A stretch of 64,000 nt of DNA from contig NZ_JAPJZJ010000003.1 in the NCBI RefSeq assembly GCF_028858515.1, positions 433,001-497,000 of the forward strand, written 5' to 3'. Source of the stretch: Aurantiacibacter sp. D1-12 (GTDB lineage Bacteria > Pseudomonadota > Alphaproteobacteria > Sphingomonadales > Sphingomonadaceae). Under the pieces are notes generated by a model. It worked only from the letters and a program-made list of their open reading frames with translations. It had not been told where the DNA came from and searched no databases. The translations under genes were made by a program, and so were the position numbers. Numbering within the stretch: position 1 is the first letter of the stretch; each line of letters opens with the position of its first letter. Below are positions 17,843-27,353 of this stretch, in pieces.

Positions 17843-18064
17843 CTAAAGCAGTCCGCCGCCCAGCATCAGGCGCACGACAGCGATCAAGCCGACAACGAAA
17901 CAGAAGTTGCGCCCGCTATTGCTGCTGGAAATCTGTCCGATCAGAATTCCCACCGCGATAAATGGTAGGGCAATCCAGTTGGCGATACCAAGGCCGGGAA
18001 TCAGGCCGGGGATGACGAGGACCAGCGACAGCAGCCCGAGCAGAAAAGAGATGATATTGAACAT
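17843..18064 (-). CDS. Small two-helix membrane protein
   Basis: 73 residues from ATG 18064; the frame extends further upstream but that part is not protein-like. Two or three hydrophobic segments (about 3-22, 29-45, 53-70) around a Ser/Asn-rich turn. No motif is recognised. It probably shares a transcript with the zinc-ribbon gene just downstream. Confidence 0.6.
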   Translation of the reverse strand: MFNIISFLLGLLSLVLVIPGLIPGLGIANWIALPFIAVGILIGQISSSNSGRNFCFVVGLIAVVRLMLGGGLL

Positions 18065-18174
18065 GTGTTCTATATAGGCAATACACCAAAGTTCTACAAG
18101 GTTGCTGCCTGAAATTTGCCTGCTACACCCCCCTGTTATACTGGCGCGAAGCGACAAGAGTGAGAGACCCCCCA

Positions 18175-19512
18175 ATGCTCGAAAATGTGATGTCCACCCC
18201 GTTCTCCCGCCGCGATGCCTTGCGTTCGGGGGCTCTGCTTGGTGCGGGAGCGGTTGCAGGCACCTTGCCGCTCGGCTCTGCCGCCTTCGCGCAAAGCGCC
18301 GATGTCCGCGCGCGTTGGCCGCAAGTGGCGGCGATGGTTGATCGCTATGTGCGTGGAGGACAGATTTCCGGCATGGTCACCGCGATGGGCCTTGGCGCGG
18401 CAGAGCCTGACGTGATCGCGGCAGGAAATCGCATGTTTTCCGAGGCAAGTGCGGTCAACGCCGATACCATCTACCGCATCTATTCGATGACCAAGCCGGT
18501 AACCGGCATGGCGGCGATGATCTGCATGGATGAAGGCCTGCTGGAGCTCGACCAGCCGCTGCATGAAGTGCTTCCCGCCTTCCGCAACATGCAGGTGCAG
18601 AAGCAGTATGACGGTGCGATCACTCCGGGCAATCTGGAACCTGCGGAGCGTGACATCACCATGCGTCACCTGCTCACGCACACGGCAGGGTTTGGCTATT
18701 CGATCGTGCAGAGCGGGCCGATCCGTGATGCCTATATGCGCGAAGGGATTAACCCGGCGCGGGTGAGTAATCTGCCCCTCGCGCGCGACCTGCTGGGTGG
18801 AAACATCGCGCCTAGCCTGGAAGCCTTTGCAGACCGCCTTGCAGACCTGCCGCTGGTGAGCCAGCCGGGCCGCCGCTGGCTCTATTCGGTCAGTCTCGAC
18901 CTGATGGGCCGCGTGATCGAGGTGGTGAGCGGGGAGAGCTTTGAACAATTCCTGCAGAGCCGCATCTTCGACCCTGTCGGCATGCCCGATACCGGCTTCC
19001 GCGTTCCGCGTGAAAAGGCCAACCGTCTGGCGGCGAACTACTTCCTGCTTGGCGGCATGCCCGTGCCGCTCGATCTGCCGGGTAGTTCGGTCTATCTCGA
19101 ACGGCCCGAATTCGCCTTTGGCGGGGCGGGGCTGGTTTCGACTGCACGCGACTATGACCGCTTCCTGCAGATGGTCGGCGGCCTGGGTGAAATCGACGGA
19201 CGGCAGGTGATCAGCGAGGCTGCGGTGCGTCTCGGCACCTCCAACCTGTTCCCCGACACGCTGGTGCCGGGCGGCGGCTTTGTCGGCAACGGTACAGAAC
19301 ACGGATTTGGCGCAGGCGGCATGGTGGGGGCAGGTGCCGCGCAGGGCCTGTTCGGCTGGTTCGGTGCTGCCGGAACCGCGGGTCTGGTCAACATGGATTA
19401 CAGCCTGCGCATGACCATGATGACGCAGTATATGCCGCAGGAAAGCCTCTCTCTGCCAACCGAATTTCCGCGTGCTGTCAGTCGTGACGCCGTGGCCATG
19501 TTCGCCAACTGA
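18175..19512 (+). CDS. Tat-exported serine hydrolase, class C beta-lactamase / EstB-type esterase family
   Basis: 445 residues from ATG 18175 (ATG 18190 also possible). A twin-arginine signal (SRRDALRSGALLGAGAVAG) sends the folded protein to the periplasm. The catalytic S104-x-x-K107 is in YSMTKPVTG; the second motif is YSVSLD in place of Y-x-N, as in EstB-like esterases; the third is HGFGAGG. Members hydrolyse esters or D-amino-acid peptides and only rarely beta-lactams, so an esterase is more likely than a resistance enzyme. nudC begins on its stop codon. Confidence 0.82.
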   Translation: MLENVMSTPFSRRDALRSGALLGAGAVAGTLPLGSAAFAQSADVRARWPQVAAMVDRYVRGGQISGMVTAMGLGAAEPDVIAAGNRMFSEASAVNADTIYRIYSMTKPVTGMAAMICMDEGLLELDQPLHEVLPAFRNMQVQKQYDGAITPGNLEPAERDITMRHLLTHTAGFGYSIVQSGPIRDAYMREGINPARVSNLPLARDLLGGNIAPSLEAFADRLADLPLVSQPGRRWLYSVSLDLMGRVIEVVSGESFEQFLQSRIFDPVGMPDTGFRVPREKANRLAANYFLLGGMPVPLDLPGSSVYLERPEFAFGGAGLVSTARDYDRFLQMVGGLGEIDGRQVISEAAVRLGTSNLFPDTLVPGGGFVGNGTEHGFGAGGMVGAGAAQGLFGWFGAAGTAGLVNMDYSLRMTMMTQYMPQESLSLPTEFPRAVSRDAVAMFAN

Positions 19513-20414
19513 TGGGTGATTTTACGCCCGCACTGACCGGCCACGGTATCGACCGTGACGATCATACCCGCGCGGACCCCGCACGGCTGGCACGGATGAA
19601 GGGCCGTGACGATGCCCAACTGATGCGGCTGGACGGGTTGATGCCGCTGATCGAAACGGGCGCACTTACCTATGCGCCTTTTGCCGAAACCCCGCAGGAT
19701 TGCGAAACCGTGTATCTCGGCTTGAAGGACGGAGCGCCTACCTTCGTGCCCGTGCCCGGCGTAGGCGATGCACGGCAGGCGCTGGAACAGCGTGCCAATC
19801 GCGCGGTGATCATGCAGCTGGGCCCGCGTGATCTGGCGATCTATGCCGGCGCGCGCAGCATCGTCGACTGGCACGCACGCCACCGTTTTTGCGCCAATTG
19901 CGGGGCCCCCACGACGATTGCCAAAGGCGGCTGGCAGCGCGATTGCAGCAAGGATGCCGGCGGCTGCGGCGTCATGCATTTCCCGCGCACAGATCCGGTC
20001 GCCATCATGCTGGTGGAGCACAATGGCGACCTGCTGCTAGGGCGTGGCCATGGTTGGCTGGAGCGTAACTATTCCGCACTCGCCGGCTTTCTCGAACCGG
20101 GCGAAAGTCTTGAAGAAGGCGTATCGCGTGAAGTGTTCGAAGAAGCAGGCGTGACGGTGAGCAATGTCAGCTACGTCGCCAGCCAGCCCTGGCCTTTCCC
20201 TTCGCAATTGATGATCGGTTGCCACGGCTTTGCGAGTGGTCGCGAACTCGTCATCGACACAACAGAGATGGAAGACGTGCGCTGGTTCACCCGCGAAGAG
20301 GTGGCAGAGGCCATGGCGAACGCGCCCGACGGAAAGGCCTTCCGCGCGCCGCCCAAAGAGGCGATTGCGCACACGCTGCTCGCTTGGTGGCTGGCGCAAG
20401 GAGGACAGGACTGA
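19512..20414 (+). CDS. nudC: NADH pyrophosphatase / NAD-cap decapping Nudix hydrolase
   Basis: 300 residues. A zinc-ribbon region (CANC near 127-130, then two more Cys near 143 and 151) precedes the Nudix box GFLEPGESLEEGVSREVFEEAG, and the NudC-specific SQPWPFPSQLM follows it. The enzyme splits NADH to NMNH and AMP and can remove NAD caps from RNA. The ATG overlaps the previous stop (TGATG) and its own stop overlaps the next start in the same way, so three genes are coupled. Confidence 0.93.
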   Translation: MGDFTPALTGHGIDRDDHTRADPARLARMKGRDDAQLMRLDGLMPLIETGALTYAPFAETPQDCETVYLGLKDGAPTFVPVPGVGDARQALEQRANRAVIMQLGPRDLAIYAGARSIVDWHARHRFCANCGAPTTIAKGGWQRDCSKDAGGCGVMHFPRTDPVAIMLVEHNGDLLLGRGHGWLERNYSALAGFLEPGESLEEGVSREVFEEAGVTVSNVSYVASQPWPFPSQLMIGCHGFASGRELVIDTTEMEDVRWFTREEVAEAMANAPDGKAFRAPPKEAIAHTLLAWWLAQGGQD

Positions 20415-21376
20415 TGCTGAAGTTTGCGCCACTTGCGGTTATCGCAGCTGCGCTGCTCTGCAATCCCGCACAGGCCCAGCGTGTCGATCTCGATGAGGTT
20501 GAATTGCGCGCGCAGGCGGGCGTTCCGGTGGAAGTCGTGATCAACGACCAGCCGGTGCAGATCCTGATCGCGCCCGATGCGGTTTCCGCCGTTTCGATGA
20601 ACGGTGACGCGGCAGAGCGGCTCGGGTTTGAACCGAGCATGGTCGGATTTGTCTATGTGATTGGCCCTGAGCGACTGCGGTTCAGCACCGATACCGTCCG
20701 CTATCATATGCAAGGCGGGACTTTCCGTCGCCGGACCGCCTATAGCGAGCGACAGATTGTCGAGGGCGCTGACGGTGTGGTGGGTCCGGGCCATTTCCCG
20801 CAGGAGCGCGTGGTGCTGACCCTGCGCGAACCGACGGAACGTGATCGCGCCATCACCTATCCGCTGGAACGCATGGGCCGGACACTCGCTGGAACGCTGA
20901 TCGAGGCGGGCGGGGTGCCGATCTATGTCGCTTTCAGTTTCGACCGTCCGGAGACTCTGGTGTCGGCCACTGGCGGGCGCATCCTTGCAGATGATTATCG
21001 CGGATATTTTGATGGCGAGGCACGCTTTATGCCGGTGCTTTACGGCGTTGACCGTCCAGTCCGTCGGCTCACCCTGCGTGATCCGCTGATGCTGGGAGAG
21101 TTGGAAGTGCGCAATATCGCCGTGCGCGTCAGCGATCACGGCAGTTCGGAAGGCATTGACGAGGAAGCACCGGAGGAAGGCGATCCGGACGAAATCGTGG
21201 TCACTGCCAATACCGGCGACATCCCACGCCAGCGCATGTATGTCGGCATGGACACGATCGGCCACTGCGCCAGCATCACCTATGATTTTGACGAGGAAGT
21301 GCTGACCCTGATGTGCCCGGATCAGCCGCCCGCGGGGAGCGTGCCTATCCCGTCAGATGAGCCCGAGGCGTTGTAG
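20414..21376 (+). CDS. Secreted protein with degenerate retropepsin-like fold (function unknown)
   Basis: 320 residues from the ATG that overlaps the nudC stop. A signal peptide (MLKFAPLAVIAAALLCNPAQA) ends near 21. The first 100 residues have the rhythm of a retropepsin-like beta domain (PVEVVINDQPVQILIAPDAVSAV) but lack the catalytic D-T/S-G. Two late Cys residues could form a disulfide. It is probably periplasmic. The 3' end overlaps the convergent DUF1489 gene by 24 bp. Confidence 0.6.
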   Translation: MLKFAPLAVIAAALLCNPAQAQRVDLDEVELRAQAGVPVEVVINDQPVQILIAPDAVSAVSMNGDAAERLGFEPSMVGFVYVIGPERLRFSTDTVRYHMQGGTFRRRTAYSERQIVEGADGVVGPGHFPQERVVLTLREPTERDRAITYPLERMGRTLAGTLIEAGGVPIYVAFSFDRPETLVSATGGRILADDYRGYFDGEARFMPVLYGVDRPVRRLTLRDPLMLGELEVRNIAVRVSDHGSSEGIDEEAPEEGDPDEIVVTANTGDIPRQRMYVGMDTIGHCASITYDFDEEVLTLMCPDQPPAGSVPIPSDEPEAL

Positions 21377-21742
21377 CTTCCCTGCGAGCTTGCCCGGGAT
21401 TACGCCGCCCACATCCTCGCCGTCCATTAGATCGCGCGGTGGTTCACCTTTCAAATAACGCCAGCCTTGATGCGCACGCTTGGGGCGAGGCATGACTTTG
21501 ACCAATTCCGGCTCCAGCTCAATCCGCCAGCGACCGGTGTCGGTCTGCGAGAAGCCGGTGATGGTCGAGCGGGCAACGATGTTGTGTTCGAATATCCAGA
21601 ACAGCGATCCGCCGATGCATTGCTCCCACTTGGTCGGGCGATAGCGCGTGGTCAGATGGGGGCTGCGGCGATTGGCGTACCACTCCTCGATATCGGCAAA
21701 GCTCTTTGCGCCGAAAGCGATCTTGGTGAGGTGGAGTGGCAT
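21353..21742 (-). CDS. DUF1489 family protein
   Basis: 129 residues with the compact, Trp-rich sequence of DUF1489, a family found mostly in alphaproteobacteria (ADIEEWYANRR, RPTKWEQCIGGSLFWIFEH, QGWRYLKGEPPRDL). Function unknown. Its last 24 bp overlap the end of the convergent secreted-protein gene. Confidence 0.85.
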   Translation of the reverse strand: MPLHLTKIAFGAKSFADIEEWYANRRSPHLTTRYRPTKWEQCIGGSLFWIFEHNIVARSTITGFSQTDTGRWRIELEPELVKVMPRPKRAHQGWRYLKGEPPRDLMDGEDVGGVIPGKLAGKLQRLGLI

Positions 21743-21794
21743 GGGGAGGAGATAGTGGCTCCGGCAGAATGCTCAAGCAGTGCTTACGCCTGTA

Positions 21795-23213
21795 CTACAG
21801 ACTCACCAGCCCGCTTGCGACCGCCAGGCCAAGGAAGGCGAAGAAGCCCATCGAGTCGGTGATCATCGTCACGAATACAGAGGATGCGACGGCCGGGTCC
21901 TGATCGAGGCGGTCAAAGGCAACGGGCACCAGTACACCCGCCATCCCGCTTATGATGATGTTGATGATCATCGCTGCCGCAATCACGGCACCGAGTTCGG
22001 GTGTGAAGATCAGTGCGGTGGCAATGCCGATCAGCACTGCAATCGTCGCCCCGTTCATCAGCGCGACCTTGAGTTCTCGCAAGACGAGCCGCTTGGTGTT
22101 GGAACGGGTCAGCTGGTTCATCGCAATAGCGCGGACGGTGACGGCCATTGTCTGTGTACCCGCATTGCCGCCGATGGAAGCCACGATCGGCATCAGCACG
22201 GCAAGGGCGACGAGCTTCTCGATAGCGCCGCCGAAGAAGGCGATGATCGCGCTAGCAACCACTGCGGTGCCGAGGTTGGCGATCAGCCAGCGCACACGCG
22301 CCGAATAGGCATCGCGCAGCGGCTCGTTGATGTCACCGTCACCGGCACCCGACATCAGCATGACGTCCTCGTCCGCTTCTTCCTGGATGATATGAACGAT
22401 GTCATCGACCGTCAGCTGGCCGACTAGCCTGCCATTCTCGTCCACCACGGCGGCAGAGATGAGCGCGTACTTCTGGAACCGCAGTGCGACCTCTTCCTGG
22501 TCCATGTCGACCGGGATCAGCGTCTGGTCGCGCTTCATCACATCGGACAGCGCGATGTCGCGTGGGGTTCGCAGGATCCAGCTCAGCTCGATAGAGCCGA
22601 TAGGGTGGAAGCGGTGATCGACGACGAAGACTTCCCAGAACTCGGTCGGCAAGTGGTCATCGCGGCGCAGGTAATCGATCAGATCGCCCACGGTCATGCT
22701 TTCGGGCACGGCCACCAGCTCGCGCTGCATCAGGCGGCCGGCGGTCTCTTCCGGATAGGCGAGCGCGGCTTCAATCGCGGTACGGTCTTCGGCCTCGACT
22801 TCGGCCAGAATGGCGCGTTGGTCGGGCGGATCGAGGTCTTCGATCAGTTGGACGGCGTCATCGGTATCGAGCTGTTCGACGATATCGGCGACGGCTTCCG
22901 GCGCCAGCGCCTCGACCATGTCTTCACGCACGAAGTCGTTGAGCTCGGCGATCACTTCGCTGCTCATCAGGTCAGTGATGGCGGCGGCGAGGTGCCCGCG
23001 GTCCTCGCGGTCGATCAGCTCGAACAGGTCGGCAATGTCGGCGGGGTGCAGCGGTTCGACGAGTTCGTAGGTGCTCTCGTCATTGTCATCGCGCAGCGAA
23101 TAGGAAACGAGCCGAACGAATTCGGGCTTCAGCCGGTTCTCCTCGTCAAACTGCTCGCCTTCGCCCTGGATGGGCGTTTCGAGGTCAGCATCCTGGAGAT
23201 CGGTCTCGGCCAT
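21795..23213 (-). CDS. mgtE: Magnesium transporter MgtE
   Basis: 472 residues. N-terminal MgtE N domain (about 60-165, with LHPADIADLFELI and LDTDDAVQLIEDLDPPDQRAIL), a CBS-domain pair (about 165-290), then five membrane helices with the pore segment PIVASIGGNAGTQTM near 350-365. The acidic soluble domains sense cytosolic Mg2+ and gate the channel. No magnesium riboswitch was seen in the 115-bp divergent space to the cyclophilin gene. Confidence 0.95.
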   Translation of the reverse strand: MAETDLQDADLETPIQGEGEQFDEENRLKPEFVRLVSYSLRDDNDESTYELVEPLHPADIADLFELIDREDRGHLAAAITDLMSSEVIAELNDFVREDMVEALAPEAVADIVEQLDTDDAVQLIEDLDPPDQRAILAEVEAEDRTAIEAALAYPEETAGRLMQRELVAVPESMTVGDLIDYLRRDDHLPTEFWEVFVVDHRFHPIGSIELSWILRTPRDIALSDVMKRDQTLIPVDMDQEEVALRFQKYALISAAVVDENGRLVGQLTVDDIVHIIQEEADEDVMLMSGAGDGDINEPLRDAYSARVRWLIANLGTAVVASAIIAFFGGAIEKLVALAVLMPIVASIGGNAGTQTMAVTVRAIAMNQLTRSNTKRLVLRELKVALMNGATIAVLIGIATALIFTPELGAVIAAAMIINIIISGMAGVLVPVAFDRLDQDPAVASSVFVTMITDSMGFFAFLGLAVASGLVSL

Positions 23214-23328
23214 GTGCGACGGTGTATTGCCCTGTGTGGCAAAAGCAAGCGCGGCGGGGTGACTTTGCGCGGATCATCCCTATACCGAGCGGCAAGCCAC
23301 CCAATGGCATAACAAGGAGATACCCCCA

Positions 23329-23793
23329 ATGGCCGACGAAAAGCTCACCTTCACCCTCGATACCGGCGATGGCGAGGGCAAGGACGTTGTCATCAAGCTG
23401 CGCCGCGATCTGGCACCCAATCACGTTGAACGCATCACCGAGCTGGCCAAGGAAGGCTTCTACGATGGCGTGGTGTTCCACCGCGTGATCTCGGGCTTCA
23501 TGGCGCAGGGCGGTGACCCGACCGGCACCGGCATGAGCGGATCAGATAAGCCCAATCTCCGCCAAGAATTCAGCGATGCGAAGCACGTGCGCGGCACCTG
23601 CTCGATGGCGCGCACGATGGACCCGGACAGCGCCAATTCGCAGTTCTTCATCTGCTTCGATGATGCCGGCTTCCTTGATCGCCAGTACACCGTGTGGGGC
23701 GAAGTCGAGAGCGGCATGGACCACATCGACGCGCTTCCCAAGGGTGAGCCGCCTGCAAACCCGGGCAAGATCATGAAGGCCACTGTCGCCTGA
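23329..23793 (+). CDS. Cyclophilin-type peptidyl-prolyl cis-trans isomerase
   Basis: 154 residues, no signal peptide, so cytosolic. The cyclophilin core is clear: FYDGVVFHRVISGFMAQGGDPTGTG, then the GTCSMART segment and NSQFFICFDD, holding the active-site Arg, Phe and Gln. It speeds proline isomerisation in protein folding. AAGGAG lies 9 bp before the ATG. The stop overlaps the start of the lipase gene (TGATG). Confidence 0.93.
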   Translation: MADEKLTFTLDTGDGEGKDVVIKLRRDLAPNHVERITELAKEGFYDGVVFHRVISGFMAQGGDPTGTGMSGSDKPNLRQEFSDAKHVRGTCSMARTMDPDSANSQFFICFDDAGFLDRQYTVWGEVESGMDHIDALPKGEPPANPGKIMKATVA

Positions 23794-24941
23794 TGCGAGC
23801 GGGCGCGCTTGCGTCCGCACTGTGTGCAGCCGCCTTGCTGGGCGGCTGCACGACCAGCACCGCAATAGATCGGGGCGGTGCTAACCCGGTTGCCGGCTGG
23901 AATGCGGGCACACGTGCACTTGCAGCAAACAGCTGGCTCTACGCACAGCTGGCAATTAACGCATACGAGGATCACGAGGCGTTCATCCTGCCCGGCGATG
24001 TGGTGCAGCGCACCCCGACCCTGGGCAATGACGATATCGGCTATGCCTATGTCATCTTTGACCGTTTTGACGGAGACGAGCTGGTTGAAACCATTATCGC
24101 CTATCGCGGTACAGAGCCGGGCTTTGATGATTTCGTCCTCGGAAGCGTTCTCGGCGGCCACCATGATCGCGGTCTTGCAACTGCAATGGCTGTTTATGAG
24201 CAAATGCAAGCGCCGCAGTACGCGCAGACAAGCCTTAGCCTGACCGGCCATTCGCTTGGCGGCGGCGTTGCAATGGAAGTCTCCGAACAACCGCTCGGGG
24301 AAGATGGTGAAGGGCGTGCGCGTATCGTCGCATTCAACAGCGCGCCGCGCTTTGGCGCGCTTGACAGCGAAACCGATCGGCTGAGTATTGTCGAACGCGG
24401 AGACTGGCTAGGCTTCCTGCGCCAGTTCGGCAATAGACCTTCAGAAGCCTATTCGCTCGATTGTCAGCCCGGTTTCTCTCCGGGTCGCGATCACTCGATG
24501 CGCGATCTTGCGGAATGTCTGACCTGGATCGCCGCCTATGATGATCCCGAGGCCGGCCTTTCGCTTGCCCAAAATCCGCTGATCGGCAGGCCCGTGAGCC
24601 AGACGAGTCCGGAAAGGCCTCGGGTGCCGGCCGAAATAGGCGATGGGGTGCCGATCAACCCCCACTCGAACGATGAGGATATCGCCTATCGTCTGCGGCA
24701 ACGTCTGACCGCTTCCCCAGTCCTGTTTCCTTGGTACCGAAGCCGGGTGGGCTGGCGCGTTCATGTGGACCGTTTGGAAGGAGATGGCAGGCTCAGCGCC
24801 TACTGGGTGCTGAACGGCGTAGAACAGAGCCGGATCGTGCTCACTTGTGAGGAGCCGAGCTCAATCGAGTCCTGCATCGATCTGATTGTTTCGGGTGGAG
24901 AAGCGATGGTGGTTGACTTCTACAGCCGCCCGGAACGCTAA
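23793..24941 (+). CDS. Lipase (class 3 type) lipoprotein
   Basis: 382 residues. Lipobox LGGC (Cys19) and a GHSLGGG nucleophile elbow with Ser154, as in alpha/beta-hydrolase lipases of the class 3 type (preceded by IIAYRGTEPGFDDF near 108-121, which matches the oxyanion-side YRGT motif). The C-terminal third (about 270-380) has no assigned domain. It is likely anchored in the outer membrane and may cleave lipids or other esters. The 3' end overlaps the convergent LysR gene by 4 bp. Confidence 0.8.
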   Translation: MRAGALASALCAAALLGGCTTSTAIDRGGANPVAGWNAGTRALAANSWLYAQLAINAYEDHEAFILPGDVVQRTPTLGNDDIGYAYVIFDRFDGDELVETIIAYRGTEPGFDDFVLGSVLGGHHDRGLATAMAVYEQMQAPQYAQTSLSLTGHSLGGGVAMEVSEQPLGEDGEGRARIVAFNSAPRFGALDSETDRLSIVERGDWLGFLRQFGNRPSEAYSLDCQPGFSPGRDHSMRDLAECLTWIAAYDDPEAGLSLAQNPLIGRPVSQTSPERPRVPAEIGDGVPINPHSNDEDIAYRLRQRLTASPVLFPWYRSRVGWRVHVDRLEGDGRLSAYWVLNGVEQSRIVLTCEEPSSIESCIDLIVSGGEAMVVDFYSRPER

Positions 24942-25816
24942 AGTCCAGCCTGCACGATCCAGTCATGGAAGATGCGGACGGGTCGCGCCTCCAGATCTGC
25001 TGGACGACACATAAACCAATAGGAATAAGGGCTTGCCACGCTTTGATCATAAAGTGGCGCAAGCCGCGGATCGTTGTTACGGGCCAGATGGTCATCGTGC
25101 ATAATGGCAATGCCAATGCGCTGTGCAGCGGCTTCCAGAATCAGCTGGCCTGAATCGTAATGGTCGATGGCGGAAGGCTGCATGCCTTCGATGCCGAGCC
25201 CTGCTTTCCATGCTTCGAAGCTTTGCGGCATGTCGGTGTGGACGAGGAAAGTTTGCTTGGCGAGTTCGGTCTCGTCAGGTTTATCGCTCAGCGCGTCTAC
25301 CAGATCGCGATTGGCGATGGCGTGGATCGTGTTCTGGTCCAGCTGCACGCTGTACATGCCCGGATCGGGCTGCGTCGTGAGTGCAATGGCGGCGTCCAGC
25401 GTGTCGCCGACACGGTCGATCAGATGCGGTCCGGTGTCGATATCGAGATGCAGACGCGGATGACGTTCGCGCAGTTCGCCGAGCCTTGGAAAAAGTCGCT
25501 GGGTTCCGAACAGCGGCATAACCCCAAGGCGCAGGCGCATGAGTTGCAGATTCTCGCTCTGCGATTCTACCGCAGCCGCCAGCGCTTCCAGTTGCGGAGC
25601 CACCGCATCGTAAAAGCCGCGCCCTTCATCTGTCAGCCGCATGGTCTGGCCGGAACGTGAAAACAGCTTGCGCCCGGTGAACTCTTCCAGATTGGTAATC
25701 CGGCGGGAAAGGGCAGACGGGCTCAACCCCAGTTCGTTCGCCGCCGAGCGCGCCGAACCCAGTCTGACCGTGCGGATGAAGGCTTCAAGAGCACGCAGGG
25801 GCGGAAGGCGACGCAT
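24938..25816 (-). CDS. LysR-family transcriptional regulator, GcvA-like
   Basis: 292 residues. N-terminal winged helix-turn-helix (LRALEAFIRTVRLGSARSAA, LGLSPSALSRRITNLEEF) and a C-terminal periplasmic-binding-like effector domain. The PPLRALEAF start is typical of GcvA-type LysR proteins, which usually act on a divergent neighbour. Here the gene upstream (corC) runs in the same direction, so the target is unclear. Confidence 0.88.
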   Translation of the reverse strand: MRRLPPLRALEAFIRTVRLGSARSAANELGLSPSALSRRITNLEEFTGRKLFSRSGQTMRLTDEGRGFYDAVAPQLEALAAAVESQSENLQLMRLRLGVMPLFGTQRLFPRLGELRERHPRLHLDIDTGPHLIDRVGDTLDAAIALTTQPDPGMYSVQLDQNTIHAIANRDLVDALSDKPDETELAKQTFLVHTDMPQSFEAWKAGLGIEGMQPSAIDHYDSGQLILEAAAQRIGIAIMHDDHLARNNDPRLAPLYDQSVASPYSYWFMCRPADLEARPVRIFHDWIVQAGL

Positions 25817-25896
25817 GCCGCTTTGTCACCCGAAGCGGAGCAGCTGTCGAGAGCTAATGTTGCGTTTCGTGCAATTATTCGACCGAATGCAACAGC

Positions 25897-26835
25897 CTAG
25901 GCGGCGTCTTCGTCGTCCGTATCCTCTGCCGGGGCGTGCAGGCGTAGGCGTGTCACATGCGTTTCGTCGCCTGCGGTGACTTCCACTTTCCAGCCCGACG
26001 GGTGATCGAGCACCGTTCCGGGCTGCGGCACTTCTTCGGCAAGCACGAAGGCGAGGCCGCCGAGTGTGTCCACGGCTTCCTCGATTTCAGCCAGCTGTGC
26101 ATCGCCAACCTTTTCGGCCACATCGTCCAGCTCTGCGCGGGCGTCCGCATCCCAGATGCCAGGCGCGATTTCGACGAGCTGCTCGATGGGCGCCTCGTCA
26201 TGCTCGTCCTCAATCTCGCCGACGATTTCTTCGACCAGATCCTCAATCGTGATGATCCCGTCTGTGCCGGAGAATTCATCGACCACGATGGCAAGGTGGG
26301 TGCGGCGTGCACGCATGTCGGCAAGCACATCCAGAGCGCCGCGCGCCTGCGGCACGTATAAGGGCTGACGCATCAGCGAAGACCAGTCTTCCGGCGGCGT
26401 CTTGCCGCTGACGATGAAGGCGAACACATCCTTGATGTGCATCATACCGATTACATCATCGAGCTGGTCGCGATAGACGGGCATCCGCGAAATGCCGTGT
26501 TCGGCAAAGGCGGCAACCATGTCGTCCCAGCTGGCATTCACATCGACCGCGATGATCTCGCTGCGCGGGATTGCAACATCGTCGGCATCGTGATCGCTGA
26601 AATGCAGGAGGTTGCGCAGCATGGTGACTTCCACCGCAGAAAGGTCGCCTTTCTCCGGTTCCTCGCCGCCATTGCGCGAAGCTTCGTCCTCATGCTCGTC
26701 GATCTTTTCCTCGATCTGCGCGCGCAGAGAGGGTTCGGCATCGTCTTCAAAAAGTCCACGGATTGCGTTCCACAATCCGCCGCTACTGTCTCCGTCTCCC
26801 GCAGGAGAACTGTCGGTCTTGTCAGAATCGGGCAT
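25897..26835 (-). CDS. corC: CorC/HlyC-type CBS-domain protein
   Basis: 312 residues, cytosolic. Acidic N-terminus, two CBS domains (about 75-200) and a C-terminal CorC_HlyC domain (about 215-300). CorC proteins are tied to Mg/Co efflux and membrane integrity. It follows ybeY by 17 bp, the classical ybeY-corC order. The gene lnt, which often follows, is absent. Confidence 0.9.
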   Translation of the reverse strand: MPDSDKTDSSPAGDGDSSGGLWNAIRGLFEDDAEPSLRAQIEEKIDEHEDEASRNGGEEPEKGDLSAVEVTMLRNLLHFSDHDADDVAIPRSEIIAVDVNASWDDMVAAFAEHGISRMPVYRDQLDDVIGMMHIKDVFAFIVSGKTPPEDWSSLMRQPLYVPQARGALDVLADMRARRTHLAIVVDEFSGTDGIITIEDLVEEIVGEIEDEHDEAPIEQLVEIAPGIWDADARAELDDVAEKVGDAQLAEIEEAVDTLGGLAFVLAEEVPQPGTVLDHPSGWKVEVTAGDETHVTRLRLHAPAEDTDDEDAA

Positions 26836-26852
26836 TGCCCTGTCGCTTTTCC

Positions 26853-27347
26853 TTATTCAGCCGTGATCGCGGTATATGGGTTCGCAATACCCAAAAGTGC
26901 AAGGACCTTCACTTCCATTTCTTCCATCGCCTCTGCGTCGGCATCGGAAATCTCGTGATCATAGCCTGCAAGGTGGAGCAATCCGTGGACGATTAGATGT
27001 GCGGTATGATCACGTACGGCCACGCCTTTCTCGCCCGCCTCGCGTGCACAGACGCCGTAAGCAAGAGCCACATCGCCCAGCATTTCCGGCGGGCCTTCGT
27101 CCGGATCGAGATGCACCAGATCGGTGCGCTCGAGCATCGGGAATGAGAGCACGTTGGTCGGCTTATCCTTGCCGCGCCAATCGGCATTGAGCGTTTGAAT
27201 CGTGGCATCATCGGTAAACAGTACGCTGGTGACGAGCCGCGGATTGGCGAGTTCGGTCGCCACCTGCGCCGTCGCCAGCGCGGCAGAGGCGGTGAGATCT
27301 TCCCAGTCACCATCCGGCCAGTTTTCTATGTCGATTTCGAGTTCCAT
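26853..27347 (-). CDS. ybeY: Endoribonuclease YbeY (rRNA maturation)
   Basis: 164 residues with the zinc motif H121-x3-H125-x5-H131 (HGLLHLAGYDHE). YbeY takes part in 16S rRNA 3' maturation and ribosome quality control. The start is 6 bp behind the phoH stop, so phoH-ybeY-corC form one operon. Confidence 0.95.
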   Translation of the reverse strand: MELEIDIENWPDGDWEDLTASAALATAQVATELANPRLVTSVLFTDDATIQTLNADWRGKDKPTNVLSFPMLERTDLVHLDPDEGPPEMLGDVALAYGVCAREAGEKGVAVRDHTAHLIVHGLLHLAGYDHEISDADAEAMEEMEVKVLALLGIANPYTAITAE

Positions 27348-27353
27348 GGCGGC

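Noticed and set aside
18136-19302. 388-codon open frame opposite the beta-lactamase-fold gene
   Set aside because: It runs through the Tat signal and catalytic region of the real gene in antisense and has no start with a ribosome-binding site or known domain.
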